Positions 56,266 through 64,000 of a DNA stretch of 64,000 nt are shown here, piece after piece. Origin of the DNA: Bdellovibrio sp. ZAP7 (GTDB taxonomy: Bacteria > Bdellovibrionota > Bdellovibrionia > Bdellovibrionales > Bdellovibrionaceae); NCBI RefSeq assembly GCF_006874645.1, contig NZ_CP030082.1, positions 3,348,001 to 3,412,000 on the forward strand, read 5' to 3'. The translations under genes were made by a program, and so were the position numbers. Every line of letters starts with the position of its first letter. Position 1 is the first letter of the stretch. The notes under the pieces were generated by a model. That model was not told where the DNA came from. It did not search any database and worked only from the letters and a program-made list of their open reading frames with translations.

Positions 56266-57582
56266 CTACAAAATATTCGCTGCCAATTCTGCAAGTGGCG
56301 AACGTTCACCCTTAGTCAGTGTTACGTGTGCCGCAATTGCATGGCCTTTAAATCTTTCAACCGCGTACGTTAGACCGCTGTTCGCTGAATCCACGTAAGG
56401 GTTATCAATCTGATAAACGTCCCCTGTCAGGACTACTTTTGTCCCCTGACCGGCACGCGTAACAATTGTCTTGATCTCGTGCGGAGTCAAGTTTTGAGCT
56501 TCATCGACGATCAGGTATTGTTTCGGAATGCTGCGACCGCGAATATAAGTCAGCGGTTCAATGTTTAGCATCCCCTGATTGATTAATTCCTGAGCACGAC
56601 CCGCTGCTTTTTTGTCCGCACCCATCAGAAACTCTACGTTATCGAAAATTGGCTGCATCCAAGGATTTAGTTTCTGCTCGATGTCACCAGGAAGGTAACC
56701 GATATCGCGACCCATTGGGAAGATCGGACGAGAAACCAGAAGTCTTTGGAATTGGCCTTGATCCAGAGTTTTATGAAGACCTGCGGCGATCGCCATCAAA
56801 GTTTTACCCGTCCCGGCTTTACCCACCAAAGAAACAAACATGATTTCATCGTTCAGCAAACAGTCCAATGCAAATGCCTGCTCTACGTTACGAGCATGGA
56901 TGCCCCAGATGGAATCTGCTGCCTGCATCAACGGAACAACAGCTTTTTCAGCCAGGCTGTAACGACCGATTGCGGAGTGATTTGGATTCGATGAATCCTT
57001 CATGATCACGTATTGGTTCGCCAAAAGTTTTACGTCTGTTTCAAAACGTTTTTCTTTATAGAAAGCATCAATCTGCGCTGGAGTGATAGCAATCTCCTGA
57101 TAACCTTCGTACAAGTCATCACGGTTGATATCGTTCGCATCGTAGTCCGTTGCGATCACACCATACACGTCAGCTTTAATACGAAGATTGATGTCCTTTG
57201 TGATCAATTCAACTTTATAGCGAGGATGTTGTTTTTGAAGTGCCAGCGCCGTATTCAAGATACGGTTGTCAGCTTTTTGCGCATCCATCTCTGCCGGCAT
57301 ACCTGCAAGCATGTAGTCCGTGTTGATGTAAACCATGGTTTCAGAGTTATCGATCTGAACACCACTGGCCAAAGAGCCTTTTCCACGAAGGACGTCGATA
57401 AAGCGGCTGAATTGACGGGCATTTCGACCGTTCTCACCTTGGTCTCTTTTAAATCTGTCTACTTCTTCGATAACGGAGATAGGAATATGAACGTCTGCTT
57501 CTCCAAAGCGCATGATGGCCTGGGCGTCGAACAGGATCACATTGGTATCGACAACAACTTTTCTGCGTTTAGCTTTGCTCAA
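56266..57582 (-). CDS. PIN-PhoH fusion ATPase/RNase
   Basis: The 438-residue product begins with a PIN domain (about 1-145; VVVDTNVIL with metal-binding Asp, later acidic residues in TKDINLRIKAD and ATDYDANDIN). A PhoH ATPase domain follows (about 230-438): Walker A VGKAGTGKT and Walker B YLIVDEAQNLTPHEIKT. PhoH2-type proteins act as RNA helicase/nuclease enzymes. The start codon is TTG (57580-57582) with GGAGGG 4 bases upstream; no ATG or GTG fits better. A hairpin (AAGCGCT at 57669-57675, inverted at 57683-57689) lies in the upstream region. Confidence 0.9.
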   Translation of the reverse strand: MSKAKRRKVVVDTNVILFDAQAIMRFGEADVHIPISVIEEVDRFKRDQGENGRNARQFSRFIDVLRGKGSLASGVQIDNSETMVYINTDYMLAGMPAEMDAQKADNRILNTALALQKQHPRYKVELITKDINLRIKADVYGVIATDYDANDINRDDLYEGYQEIAITPAQIDAFYKEKRFETDVKLLANQYVIMKDSSNPNHSAIGRYSLAEKAVVPLMQAADSIWGIHARNVEQAFALDCLLNDEIMFVSLVGKAGTGKTLMAIAAGLHKTLDQGQFQRLLVSRPIFPMGRDIGYLPGDIEQKLNPWMQPIFDNVEFLMGADKKAAGRAQELINQGMLNIEPLTYIRGRSIPKQYLIVDEAQNLTPHEIKTIVTRAGQGTKVVLTGDVYQIDNPYVDSANSGLTYAVERFKGHAIAAHVTLTKGERSPLAELAANIL

Positions 57583-57765
57583 ACAACCCTCCGTAGTTAG
57601 AGCCCGCGCGGGACTCTTAAAAAGACAAATGGGACTTGCGGCATCCTAGCCGGTGGTGAATCCCACATAAGCGCTCAGCAAGAGCGCTTACAATCCCACA
57701 GCTAAATTGCAACAAATCCCACGACTAAAGTCTACGGAAAAGGTTTCCTAACTGAAATTAAAGAA

Positions 57766-58275
57766 CTAAGAAATATTTGAAACTTGAACGTCGCCTGAGT
57801 CTGTTTTCAAAGACGCGCTGACGTTTTCGATGAACTTCACAAAATGATGAAGTGCAACATCGTTCAAAGTGCCTTTTACAAAGTTAGCACCATGACGAAC
57901 GGAACCTTCATCTTCGATCACACGCACATTCGAAACATTGATTGTGAATGGGAAGTAAGTTGAGTGATTAAGATAAACACGCATCGCCACTTCTTCATCC
58001 AATTGAAATGAACCTTCTTGAAGATCCATATCGAAGGCCAAACCATTTTCAGAAATATCGTACAAAGCCACTTTCATCAGGCCTTGTTCAGGAAGAACTA
58101 CGAACGCCCCGACGAACTCTGTCAAAATGGTGCGCTTCACATCACGACGCTCACGACTTAGCATTTCTTGGCGAGCTTCGGTCATATCTAGGACCTCACC
58201 CTTGCTGCCCTTGTGGCCAATTTCCAAAGAATTCTGAGTTCTTAGGCGTTCTGTAATGTCTAAAACTTTCCCCAT
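57766..58275 (-). CDS. PilZ-domain protein
   Basis: The 169-residue product has a PilZ domain with RRDVKR (the RxxxR part of the cyclic-di-GMP site) followed by LYDISENGLAFDM (the D/NxSxxG part). The N-terminal 45 residues hold two similar VLDxTExR segments (VLDITERLRTQ, VLDMTEARQEM), an internal repeat of unknown meaning. PilZ proteins bind cyclic-di-GMP and act on motility or envelope targets. It may be the first gene of the run PilZ - PhoH - MaoC - BLUF, though a 183-bp gap separates it from PhoH. Confidence 0.88.
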   Translation of the reverse strand: MGKVLDITERLRTQNSLEIGHKGSKGEVLDMTEARQEMLSRERRDVKRTILTEFVGAFVVLPEQGLMKVALYDISENGLAFDMDLQEGSFQLDEEVAMRVYLNHSTYFPFTINVSNVRVIEDEGSVRHGANFVKGTLNDVALHHFVKFIENVSASLKTDSGDVQVSNIS

Positions 58276-58368
58276 TTATCCCCCTGTATCGATAAAGACT
58301 TATCGGCAGAAAACGTTTCAACTTTAGCCACCTTGCACTTTGGTCCAGTTCCGGCTTAAAATGAGACA

Positions 58369-59277
58369 ATGAAGAGGATCCACGCCTTTATATTCGTAAC
58401 CATGGCGATCAGCTTACTGCTGCATCTGGGACTGATCACGGGAGTGATTGTCTGGGCTCCTCTATTCTCGCCTCCAAAACCAGAGGCGATCGAGATTACT
58501 TTGGATACGCCTCCACCAGCGGCTCCTTCGAAACAATCAAAAAACAATCAGCAGATTGTGCGTAAATCTTTGGTGCCCGATCAAATGAAGGCTCCAGATG
58601 ATGAGACTTTGGCGAGATTTCTTTCCGAACAACGCCAACGCGTAAAAAAAGAAATGCAGGCCTCTGATAACGGCATGACAGAGAACCGCACGAATACATC
58701 AACGCTTCCAAAAAAATCAGTCACGCCACCCAAGCAGGCACAAAAAGCTCAAGAGAAAACTCAGGTCGATAAAAACGACACCGACAAAGATGGCTATCGC
58801 ACGGTGGATATCACCAAAGAACTGGCCGAGATGAATGCCCTAAATCAGGGACAATCCACTGTGGGCGAATCACTGCCGACGGATGTGAAAATTGGTTCTT
58901 TCACGGCTTTGAATACCGATCGCTATTTGTTTTATTCTTTTTATGCACGTATCGAAGAGCTGGTTCGCTATCGCTGGGAAACCCGCGTGATGACGACGAT
59001 CAATGGCATGGATCCCGCTTTGGCAATGAATTTAAGCCGTCGCAACTGGAACACACAGGTGGAGTTCTTGTTAGACAAACGAGGCTTTTTGCAAAAAGCA
59101 ATGGTCATGAAAGAATCGGGAGTGAAAGGATTCGATGCTGCTGCAGTGAATGCCTTTAAGGAAGCCCGCGTCTTCCCAAATCCTCCTCAAGAAATGATCG
59201 AAGAGGATGGTTACATTCACTTGCGCTATACATTCACAGTCAACTATGCGCCACCAACATTGGTGAACAGCCGCTAG
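58369..59277 (+). CDS. TonB-like energy transducer
   Basis: The 302-residue product has one N-terminal membrane helix (about 6-30), a Pro/Lys/Gln-rich periplasmic span and a TonB-like C-terminal domain ([21 protein letters not shown] ... [19 protein letters not shown]). TonB passes energy from ExbB/ExbD to outer-membrane receptors; no exbB or exbD is in the window. The helix lacks a clear SxxxH motif but holds SLLLHLGL with a His. Its 3' end overlaps msrB by 4 bp on the other strand. Confidence 0.82.
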   Translation: MKRIHAFIFVTMAISLLLHLGLITGVIVWAPLFSPPKPEAIEITLDTPPPAAPSKQSKNNQQIVRKSLVPDQMKAPDDETLARFLSEQRQRVKKEMQASDNGMTENRTNTSTLPKKSVTPPKQAQKAQEKTQVDKNDTDKDGYRTVDITKELAEMNALNQGQSTVGESLPTDVKIGSFTALNTDRYLFYSFYARIEELVRYRWETRVMTTINGMDPALAMNLSRRNWNTQVEFLLDKRGFLQKAMVMKESGVKGFDAAAVNAFKEARVFPNPPQEMIEEDGYIHLRYTFTVNYAPPTLVNSR

Positions 59278-59696
59278 CCGTGGTGTTTTCTTGGAACAAA
59301 TCTTAAAGCTGCAGAATTAATGCAGTATCGAATTCCCAATGGTGGCGGACCGTCATCAAAGACATGTCCCAGATGCCCGTTGGAATCTTTCGCACGCACC
59401 TCGGTGCGAATCATACCATGAGAAAAATCGGGTTTTTCCACTATCACATCCGGTGAAATAGGCTTGGTAAAACTGGGCCAGCCACATTCGGAATCAAATT
59501 TATCTTCGCTGGAAAAAAGAGGCACGCCAGAAACCGCATCCACGTATACTCCCGGCTCCGTGTGATTCCAAAATTCATTTCCAAATGGTGATTCGGTGCC
59601 ATTCTCGACCATGATCCGATATTGTTCAGGGGTCAGGAGTTTTTTCAATTCAGCTTCATCTTCGGGCAATCCGCACTTTAATACTTTTTCATTCAT
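59274..59696 (-). CDS. msrB: Peptide methionine-R-sulfoxide reductase MsrB, zinc-free form
   Basis: The 140-residue product has the MsrB signature: [48 protein letters not shown] and [13 protein letters not shown]. Catalytic Cys is C125 and the resolving Cys is C71 (ECGWPSF). The two CxxC zinc-binding pairs of the common form are absent. It reduces methionine-R-sulfoxide in proteins. No signal peptide, so it is cytoplasmic. It stands alone, without msrA. Confidence 0.95.
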   Translation of the reverse strand: MNEKVLKCGLPEDEAELKKLLTPEQYRIMVENGTESPFGNEFWNHTEPGVYVDAVSGVPLFSSEDKFDSECGWPSFTKPISPDVIVEKPDFSHGMIRTEVRAKDSNGHLGHVFDDGPPPLGIRYCINSAALRFVPRKHHG

Positions 59697-59786
59697 AGGA
59701 CCATAGTAGGACTTCTGCTTCCTTTAGTCCAGAGAACGGCGGATTTCATGTCACTCACCACTAAGCCTTGGTAATATCAAAGGAAT

Positions 59787-60365
59787 ATGAATAGATTTTT
59801 ATTCGCCTCGCTATGTGCTTTGATGTCTGTGACTGCTTTCTCTTTCTCTGCGCACGCTATCGCTATTGAGTTGGGCGCACAGTACGGTCACAAGACCCAA
59901 ACTTATGACACGAACAACTACAACGAAATGGAATCCATGACGGGCTCCATGTCGTTTTACTTATGGGAACGTATTGCTCTTGAACTGAGTTACACCGATG
60001 CACAATCTGTCGTTGTGTCGAAAGCATATGCCTCTGATCCAAAACGTACGACAATTCAAAGATCACAAATTTTGGGTTCTGATTTGATCCTGATTTTGGC
60101 AGACAAAAAAGCTTTGTTCCAACCCTACATCAAGGGGGGCTTGGCACAGATCAATCGTAAGCAAACTATCAAAATTGAAAATCAAGACACTTACGAAAAC
60201 GAACCCGACAGTGCGGTCGCTCCATCATACGGCGTCGGATTAAAAATTTCGTTCACAGAAACTTTCGGTATCAAACTTAGCTACGACGCTTGGGAAACTC
60301 CCATCGGCGGCGGCTCTAAAACCAACGACTCTGCAATCCGCGCCGGCGTCACATGGATGCTATAA
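59787..60365 (+). CDS. Outer-membrane beta-barrel protein
   Basis: The 192-residue product has a signal peptide (cleavage after AHAIA) and an eight-strand-like pattern (IELGAQYGHKTQTYD; MTGSMSFYLWERIALELSYT; FGIKLSYDAWETP; RAGVTWML). The start AIELGAQYG and aromatic girdles fit OmpW/OmpA-type small barrels. The stop lies 13 bp inside the next gene, so both are translated from one mRNA. Confidence 0.75.
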   Translation: MNRFLFASLCALMSVTAFSFSAHAIAIELGAQYGHKTQTYDTNNYNEMESMTGSMSFYLWERIALELSYTDAQSVVVSKAYASDPKRTTIQRSQILGSDLILILADKKALFQPYIKGGLAQINRKQTIKIENQDTYENEPDSAVAPSYGVGLKISFTETFGIKLSYDAWETPIGGGSKTNDSAIRAGVTWML

Positions 60366-61480
60366 AATATCTGCTTGTGTTGTTACCACTGCTCGCAGGT
60401 TGCCAGATTAATTACCTGGCCAGCTCGGGCTACAATCAGATGAAGCTCCTTAACGCCCGCGTCCCGATTGACGAAGCGTTGAAGGATCCAAAAATCACCG
60501 ATCAAGAAAAACGCAAACTGGAACTCGCCCAAAAAGCCCGTGCCTTCGCAGAAAATGATCTGCATCTAAAGCCTACGAAAAATTACACCAGTTACGTAAA
60601 GCTTGATCGCCCCTACGTCACCTACGTGGTCAGTGCCGCCTATAAATGGGAATTAAAACATTATCAGTGGTCCTATCCCTTCTTAGGTAAAATGCCGTAC
60701 AAAGGTTACTTCAACGAAGCAGACGCAAAAACCCAAGAACAAGAACTGCAAACCGAAGATCTCGACACTTACATGCGCGGCGTTTCCGCCTACAGCACAC
60801 TTGGCTGGTTTAACGATCCCCTGCTAAGTTCCATGTTAAGATATAAAGATTATGATCTGGTAAACACCATCATCCACGAAACCGTGCACGCTACTTTGTA
60901 CATCAAAGGCAACGCCGACTTTAACGAAAGCTTAGCCATGTTCCTGGGCAATAAAGGCGCCGAACAATACTATCTGAAAACCGAAGGCGACAACTCCCCG
61001 ACGCTCGCGCAAATCAAAAAAGACAACGAAGACGACAAGATCTTTTCCAAGTTCATCAGCGAAGAACTAAAAGACCTGGCAAGTTGGTATAAAGATCTGC
61101 CACCAGCAGAACACATCGAAGAAAAAAGAATGGCCCGCATCCAAGCCATCCAGGAAAAATTCAAAAAAGAAATTCTGCCAACCATGCACACCAAGAACTA
61201 CGAAAAGTTCACCTCAGCCAAACTAAATAACGCCCGTCTATTAGTGTACAAAACCTACATGCAAGACCTAGCCGACTTCGAAACCCTGTACCAACAAAGC
61301 GGCAAGAACATGCAAATCTTCATAGAAAAATGCAAAGCCCTCGAAGGCGAAAAAGACCCCGCAAAAAAACTAAAAGACCTGATTGGCACAAAATCTGAAT
61401 CCGAGCTTAACGCCAATATTCCATCAGCAGAAATCCAACAGGACCAAAAGAAAAAAGAAACCCAAATCCCCACGCACTAG
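60353..61480 (+). CDS. Predicted aminopeptidase lipoprotein (PF10023-like)
   Basis: The 375-residue product has lipobox LLAGC (Cys17) followed by QINYLASSGYNQMKLL, the typical start of the predicted-aminopeptidase family. The zinc site is His175-Glu176-x-x-His179 (IIHETVHATLYI) with Glu192 (NESLAMF) as third ligand. The C-terminal 80 residues are Lys/Glu-rich and disordered. Activity has been assigned from sequence only. It overlaps the barrel gene by 13 bp. Confidence 0.85.
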   Translation: MDAIKYLLVLLPLLAGCQINYLASSGYNQMKLLNARVPIDEALKDPKITDQEKRKLELAQKARAFAENDLHLKPTKNYTSYVKLDRPYVTYVVSAAYKWELKHYQWSYPFLGKMPYKGYFNEADAKTQEQELQTEDLDTYMRGVSAYSTLGWFNDPLLSSMLRYKDYDLVNTIIHETVHATLYIKGNADFNESLAMFLGNKGAEQYYLKTEGDNSPTLAQIKKDNEDDKIFSKFISEELKDLASWYKDLPPAEHIEEKRMARIQAIQEKFKKEILPTMHTKNYEKFTSAKLNNARLLVYKTYMQDLADFETLYQQSGKNMQIFIEKCKALEGEKDPAKKLKDLIGTKSESELNANIPSAEIQQDQKKKETQIPTH

Positions 61481-62133
61481 CGTGCGCGAAAATCGATTAA
61501 TCGAGAATCGAAAATAGAGTTGAACATCAACTCCACCTTCGCGCACCCATTGGGATCTCATGCGAAGCGGCTCCACCGGCGAAGGACAATTCGACACCGA
61601 ATATTTAGTCTAGCTTTCTAATACCGCACCACGCGCCCCGATGCGGAATCTTATGGCGACATATATATGATGAATTTCGTCTGCAGGAATTTGGATGAGC
61701 AGTATAATCGTTTATATCGAGAACGAGGCCTTCCGTGTTGGCTTTGGAGCGCCTCCGTCGAGTTCCGCAGTCCTCTGTAGTCAACGCGAAGCCCCCCAGA
61801 AAACCATCGAGCCACAAAACCCACAGAACCAATGCGCATATAATCGAGCGAGGACTGTCCGAGTAAGGAGGCGCTCCAAAGCCAACACGGAAAGCCGGCG
61901 CTGTCCCATAACAAACGCTTATACATCCCATAACAAATTCCGAAAAACATAAATTAAATCATATATTTAGAGCCACTTTGACTCTGATTTGTTGGCACTT
62001 GGATTGCTATAAAGAAAGGCGTAGGCACGTTGGTTTGGGGGAACGAATTTACGATGTGCCGGGGGGAGTTGCAAAGCTCTTCTGGGAAAAAAATTCAGGA
62101 AGTTAACCGAATTTATACAGAAGCGAGTCTTAT
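61481..62133. other. Gene-free stretch of 653 bp
   Basis: No convincing gene was found on either strand. Short frames on both strands read the same AFRVGFGAPP peptide because they lie in the palindromic element at 61731-61892. Before the element, CCTTCGC and GCGAAGG (about 61540-61590) form another weak inverted repeat. The last 150 bases should hold the promoter of the sigma-factor operon, but no clear -35/-10 pair could be fixed. Confidence 0.6.
61731..61892. repeat. 162-bp palindromic repeat element with perfect 26-bp ends
   Basis: Bases 61731-61756 are an exact inverted copy of 61867-61892. Farther in, CAGTCCTC and GAGGACTG also pair, so the arms extend to about 45 bases with small bulges. 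The centre is about 65 bases. There is no transposase. It may be a small non-autonomous element or a REP-like dispersed repeat. Recurrence in the genome cannot be tested from this window; no second copy lies within it. Confidence 0.72.
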
Positions 62134-62745
62134 ATGCAGAAAGATCTAATAGGGTTATCGGATCTTGAACTGGTTGAAAAAGTGAAGTCTGGCGACAGAA
62201 GATCTTTTTCCGAACTCGTGAAACGACATCAGAGAAGTGTACTGCGACTGAGTTTGAGATTCATGAAGGACACGGATGCCGCTGAGGATGTTACTCAGGA
62301 AGCTTTCATCAAAGCTTACGAGAAACTAAATTCCTTTGAAGGTCGTGCTTCTTTCAAGAGCTGGTTATTTCAGATCGCGGTAAATACTGCACGCAACAAA
62401 TTGCGCGAATTCAAAAGAGACACAGTTGATTTTGAAGACGCTAATTTGGCAGTAGATGCGGAGGCTGAAAACACTCTCGTTCACACGGCGGTTGCTGACA
62501 TCCTTCAGAAAGAAGTAGAAAAGCTGCCGATGAAACAGAAAACAGCTTTGGTTCTGCGCGTGTATGAGGATCTTAGCTTTAACGAAATTGCTGATATTAT
62601 GGAATGTCCATATGACACAGCTAAGGCGAACTACCGCCATGCCTTACTAAAACTACGTCAGACTTTTGAGGAACAAAATGACCTTAAAAGCTGGAGTGAA
62701 GAAGTTGGTGGCTTCTTCCAAACATACGCAGAAGCGGAAGGATAA
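62134..62745 (+). CDS. ECF RNA polymerase sigma factor (RpoE-like)
   Basis: The 203-residue product has sigma region 2 (FSELVKRHQRSVLRLSLRFM, DAAEDVTQEAFIKAYEKL, FKSWLFQIAVNTARNKL) and region 4 (LPMKQKTALVLRVYEDLSFNEIADIM ... YDTAKANYRHALLKLRQ). It directs transcription of envelope or other stress genes. A membrane protein likely to be its anti-sigma factor follows, then a small secreted protein. Confidence 0.92.
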   Translation: MQKDLIGLSDLELVEKVKSGDRRSFSELVKRHQRSVLRLSLRFMKDTDAAEDVTQEAFIKAYEKLNSFEGRASFKSWLFQIAVNTARNKLREFKRDTVDFEDANLAVDAEAENTLVHTAVADILQKEVEKLPMKQKTALVLRVYEDLSFNEIADIMECPYDTAKANYRHALLKLRQTFEEQNDLKSWSEEVGGFFQTYAEAEG

Positions 62746-62752
62746 AAAGCGA

Positions 62753-63235
62753 ATGGATCAAAGAGAGACCATGAATCGTTTAGATAAAGTCCGCAAAGGT
62801 CTTAAGGCGAATGACGACATTGAGATGACTATGAGTGATGATTTTTTTGACCGGCTCCATGATAAAATTATGATGGAAGTCGAACAAAAGGTGATCGAGC
62901 CAACTCCAATGCTGATGCGACCGCGAAATATGTTGCGCGCACATTGGCGTGGTTGGCTTTATCCTACGGGGGGACTTATGTCTGTCGTTCTAGCGGCGAC
63001 ACTCTTGGTTCCTCATATGGCAAAAGTAAATCAGGGTATGCAGCGTGCCGGCTTACTAAGCGATGGCCGCGAAAGAATTGTCACGGAAGCGATTTTATCA
63101 CCTGAAGACTTGTCCCAGACTTTAATCTCCAGTCAGACGGAATCTGACTTTTTTGTGGACGTAGCCAGCGAATCATCTCAAACTTTAACGATAGCTAAAC
63201 TCAATAAAATTGTGGGTGGTCGAGCAACACGCTGA
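62753..63235 (+). CDS. Putative anti-sigma factor, single-pass membrane protein
   Basis: Start set at ATG 62753, 9 bases after AAGGA (62739-62743), just past the sigma stop; ATG 62771 with AGAGAG upstream is an alternative, and the frame is open further back inside the sigma gene. The 160-residue product has a basic cytoplasmic N-terminus, one membrane segment (about 70-90; PTGGLMSVVLAATLLVPHM) and a short outer part. The zinc motif HxxxCxxC is absent, so it is not a ZAS-type anti-sigma. Function is inferred from gene order. Confidence 0.65.
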   Translation: MDQRETMNRLDKVRKGLKANDDIEMTMSDDFFDRLHDKIMMEVEQKVIEPTPMLMRPRNMLRAHWRGWLYPTGGLMSVVLAATLLVPHMAKVNQGMQRAGLLSDGRERIVTEAILSPEDLSQTLISSQTESDFFVDVASESSQTLTIAKLNKIVGGRATR

Positions 63236-63255
63236 TCCCCCCAAGGGTGAAGATC

Positions 63256-63750
63256 GTGCGCTGGATTTATTCTGCTTTCATTCTAACAACATTCTTGATG
63301 CAGCCTCTGGCTGTTTTCGCTCAAAGCGCACCGTCAGGGGCCAAGCGAAACCAGCTTGAGGAGCTCATGATTTGGAAAATGAGTGACGAACTGAAACTTT
63401 CAGCGAACGAAGAAAAAAAGTTCTCTGAGATCATCAAAGATCTCAACAAACGAAAATCAGAACTAAATAAATCTCTTCAATCATCTTTAGCATCACTGGG
63501 GAACATCAAAGATGCCAAGAAACTTGAAGCAGAGTTCTCTTCTTACAAAAAAAGCTTACAGGCATTTAATAAAATCAGTGAAGAAGAGCTGGATAAACTA
63601 AAACCACTCCTGGGGACTGAACGCACAGTTCAGTATCTACAAATTAAGCAAGACCTCGCGACCAGAATCAAAGCGACCTTGACCAACCCAGATGCTCCAT
63701 TGAAAGATGAGAAGAAGCCACTGCCGGCTCCCAAATTAATCATCGAGTAG
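63256..63750 (+). CDS. Secreted helical protein, Spy/CpxP-like in layout
   Basis: Start set at GTG 63256 (AAGGG 8 bases upstream); GTG 63247 is an alternative. The product (164 residues) has a signal peptide (cleavage after VFAQS) and long charged helices (LKLSANEEKKFSEIIKDLNKRKSEL; SSYKKSLQAFNKISEEELDKLKPLLG), as in Spy/CpxP-like periplasmic stress proteins. The LTxxQ motif is not clear. It lies in the sigma operon and could be the periplasmic arm of the stress response. Confidence 0.68.
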   Translation: MRWIYSAFILTTFLMQPLAVFAQSAPSGAKRNQLEELMIWKMSDELKLSANEEKKFSEIIKDLNKRKSELNKSLQSSLASLGNIKDAKKLEAEFSSYKKSLQAFNKISEEELDKLKPLLGTERTVQYLQIKQDLATRIKATLTNPDAPLKDEKKPLPAPKLIIE

Positions 63751-63757
63751 AATCCCT

Positions 63758-64000
63758 ATGTCCCTGCAATTGTCATTTTCTATCGCCGACAAAACGACGA
63801 CGATTTCGCTCAAAGGCGCTCTGAACGAATATTCCTCCGCGTTAAATGGTGTGGAAGTGAATCCGCAGTTCGATTTGACTTTAGATTTAAAAGATCTCAC
63901 TTCGATCAATTCATTAGGAATCAGAAATTTTCACTCGTGGATTTACAGCATTGAATGTCAGCGTTTGCGCCTTCTGCACTGTCCCCGTGTTTTCGTTCAT
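63758..64000 (+). CDS. STAS-like protein, N-terminal part (cut by window end)
   Basis: The frame starts at ATG 63758, 7 bp after the previous stop, and is open to base 64000 (81 codons). LTLDLKDLTSINSLGIRNFHSWI matches the STAS core DLxxVxxIDSxGxxxL, but Asn replaces Asp before the Ser that is normally phosphorylated. Such proteins are anti-sigma-factor antagonists or regulators. Its place after an ECF sigma operon suggests, but does not prove, a link. Confidence 0.6.
   Translation, partial: MSLQLSFSIADKTTTISLKGALNEYSSALNGVEVNPQFDLTLDLKDLTSINSLGIRNFHSWIYSIECQRLRLLHCPRVFVH

Noticed and set aside
61605-61952. Overlapping frames of 85-108 residues on both strands
   Set aside because: They read the palindromic element in both directions and share the same peptide; no ribosome sites.
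1-64000. CRISPR arrays, tRNA, rRNA, prophage or transposase genes
   Set aside because: No regularly spaced repeats, no recognisable RNA gene and no phage or transposase proteins were seen on either strand.

Overview
The window looks like chromosome of a Bdellovibrio-type predatory bacterium (Bdellovibrionota). This is inferred from gene content: MotA/MotB, many signal-peptide and lipoprotein genes, very large surface lipoproteins, a BLUF protein, PilZ, a TonB-type transducer, and moderate GC. No rRNA, tRNA, CRISPR array, transposase or prophage was seen. Genes are densely packed and most operon neighbours overlap by 1-14 bp.

Region 1 (1-2083) holds the end of a DsbA-like thiol oxidoreductase with its terminator, then a membrane HAMP-SpoIIE (PP2C) phosphatase.

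Region 2 (2058-32487) is the outstanding part. A minus-strand cluster encodes a FliF-FliG-like fusion (periplasmic ring domain, one membrane segment, cytoplasmic FliG-like domains). Upstream in the same operon lie a membrane-anchored helical periplasmic protein, a small outer-membrane barrel and a PEGA/TPR lipoprotein. Next come a second small barrel gene on the plus strand and motA/motB. A second minus-strand operon follows: two giant Fn3/FG-GAP lipoproteins, a 2063-residue Ig-like repeat lipoprotein with a probable C-terminal propeller, a probable barrel, a secreted VWA protein with a complete MIDAS, and a membrane-anchored protein. A divergent 1000-residue FecR/Fn3-like protein closes the block. 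I infer a trans-envelope machine: a flagellar-type stator and rotor joined to integrin-like surface adhesins. This is the best candidate for an undescribed system.

Region 3 (32509-37520) has a HEPN-like protein, a large lipoprotein of unknown role, an L,D-transpeptidase-like lipoprotein and a secreted zinc metalloprotease.

Region 4 (37745-43615) is a plus-strand operon of seven genes. Three are secreted, mostly helical proteins. The fourth is a Sec-signal polymorphic toxin (pretoxin TG module plus a C-terminal toxin-like domain), followed at once by a leaderless candidate immunity protein. A lipoprotein and another helical secreted protein follow after a hairpin-rich gap.

Region 5 (43703-64000) is mostly housekeeping and signalling: SfsA, 2-oxoacid dehydrogenase E2 and E3, a FadI-type thiolase with a divergent TetR regulator and palindromic operator, a clostripain-like protease, a VWA lipoprotein, BLUF and MaoC proteins, PIN-PhoH, PilZ, a TonB-like protein, MsrB, a predicted lipoprotein aminopeptidase, and an ECF sigma operon ending in a cut-off STAS-like gene. 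Two large GC-rich inverted-repeat elements (53363-53516 and 61731-61892) fill the only gene-free stretches longer than 300 bases.
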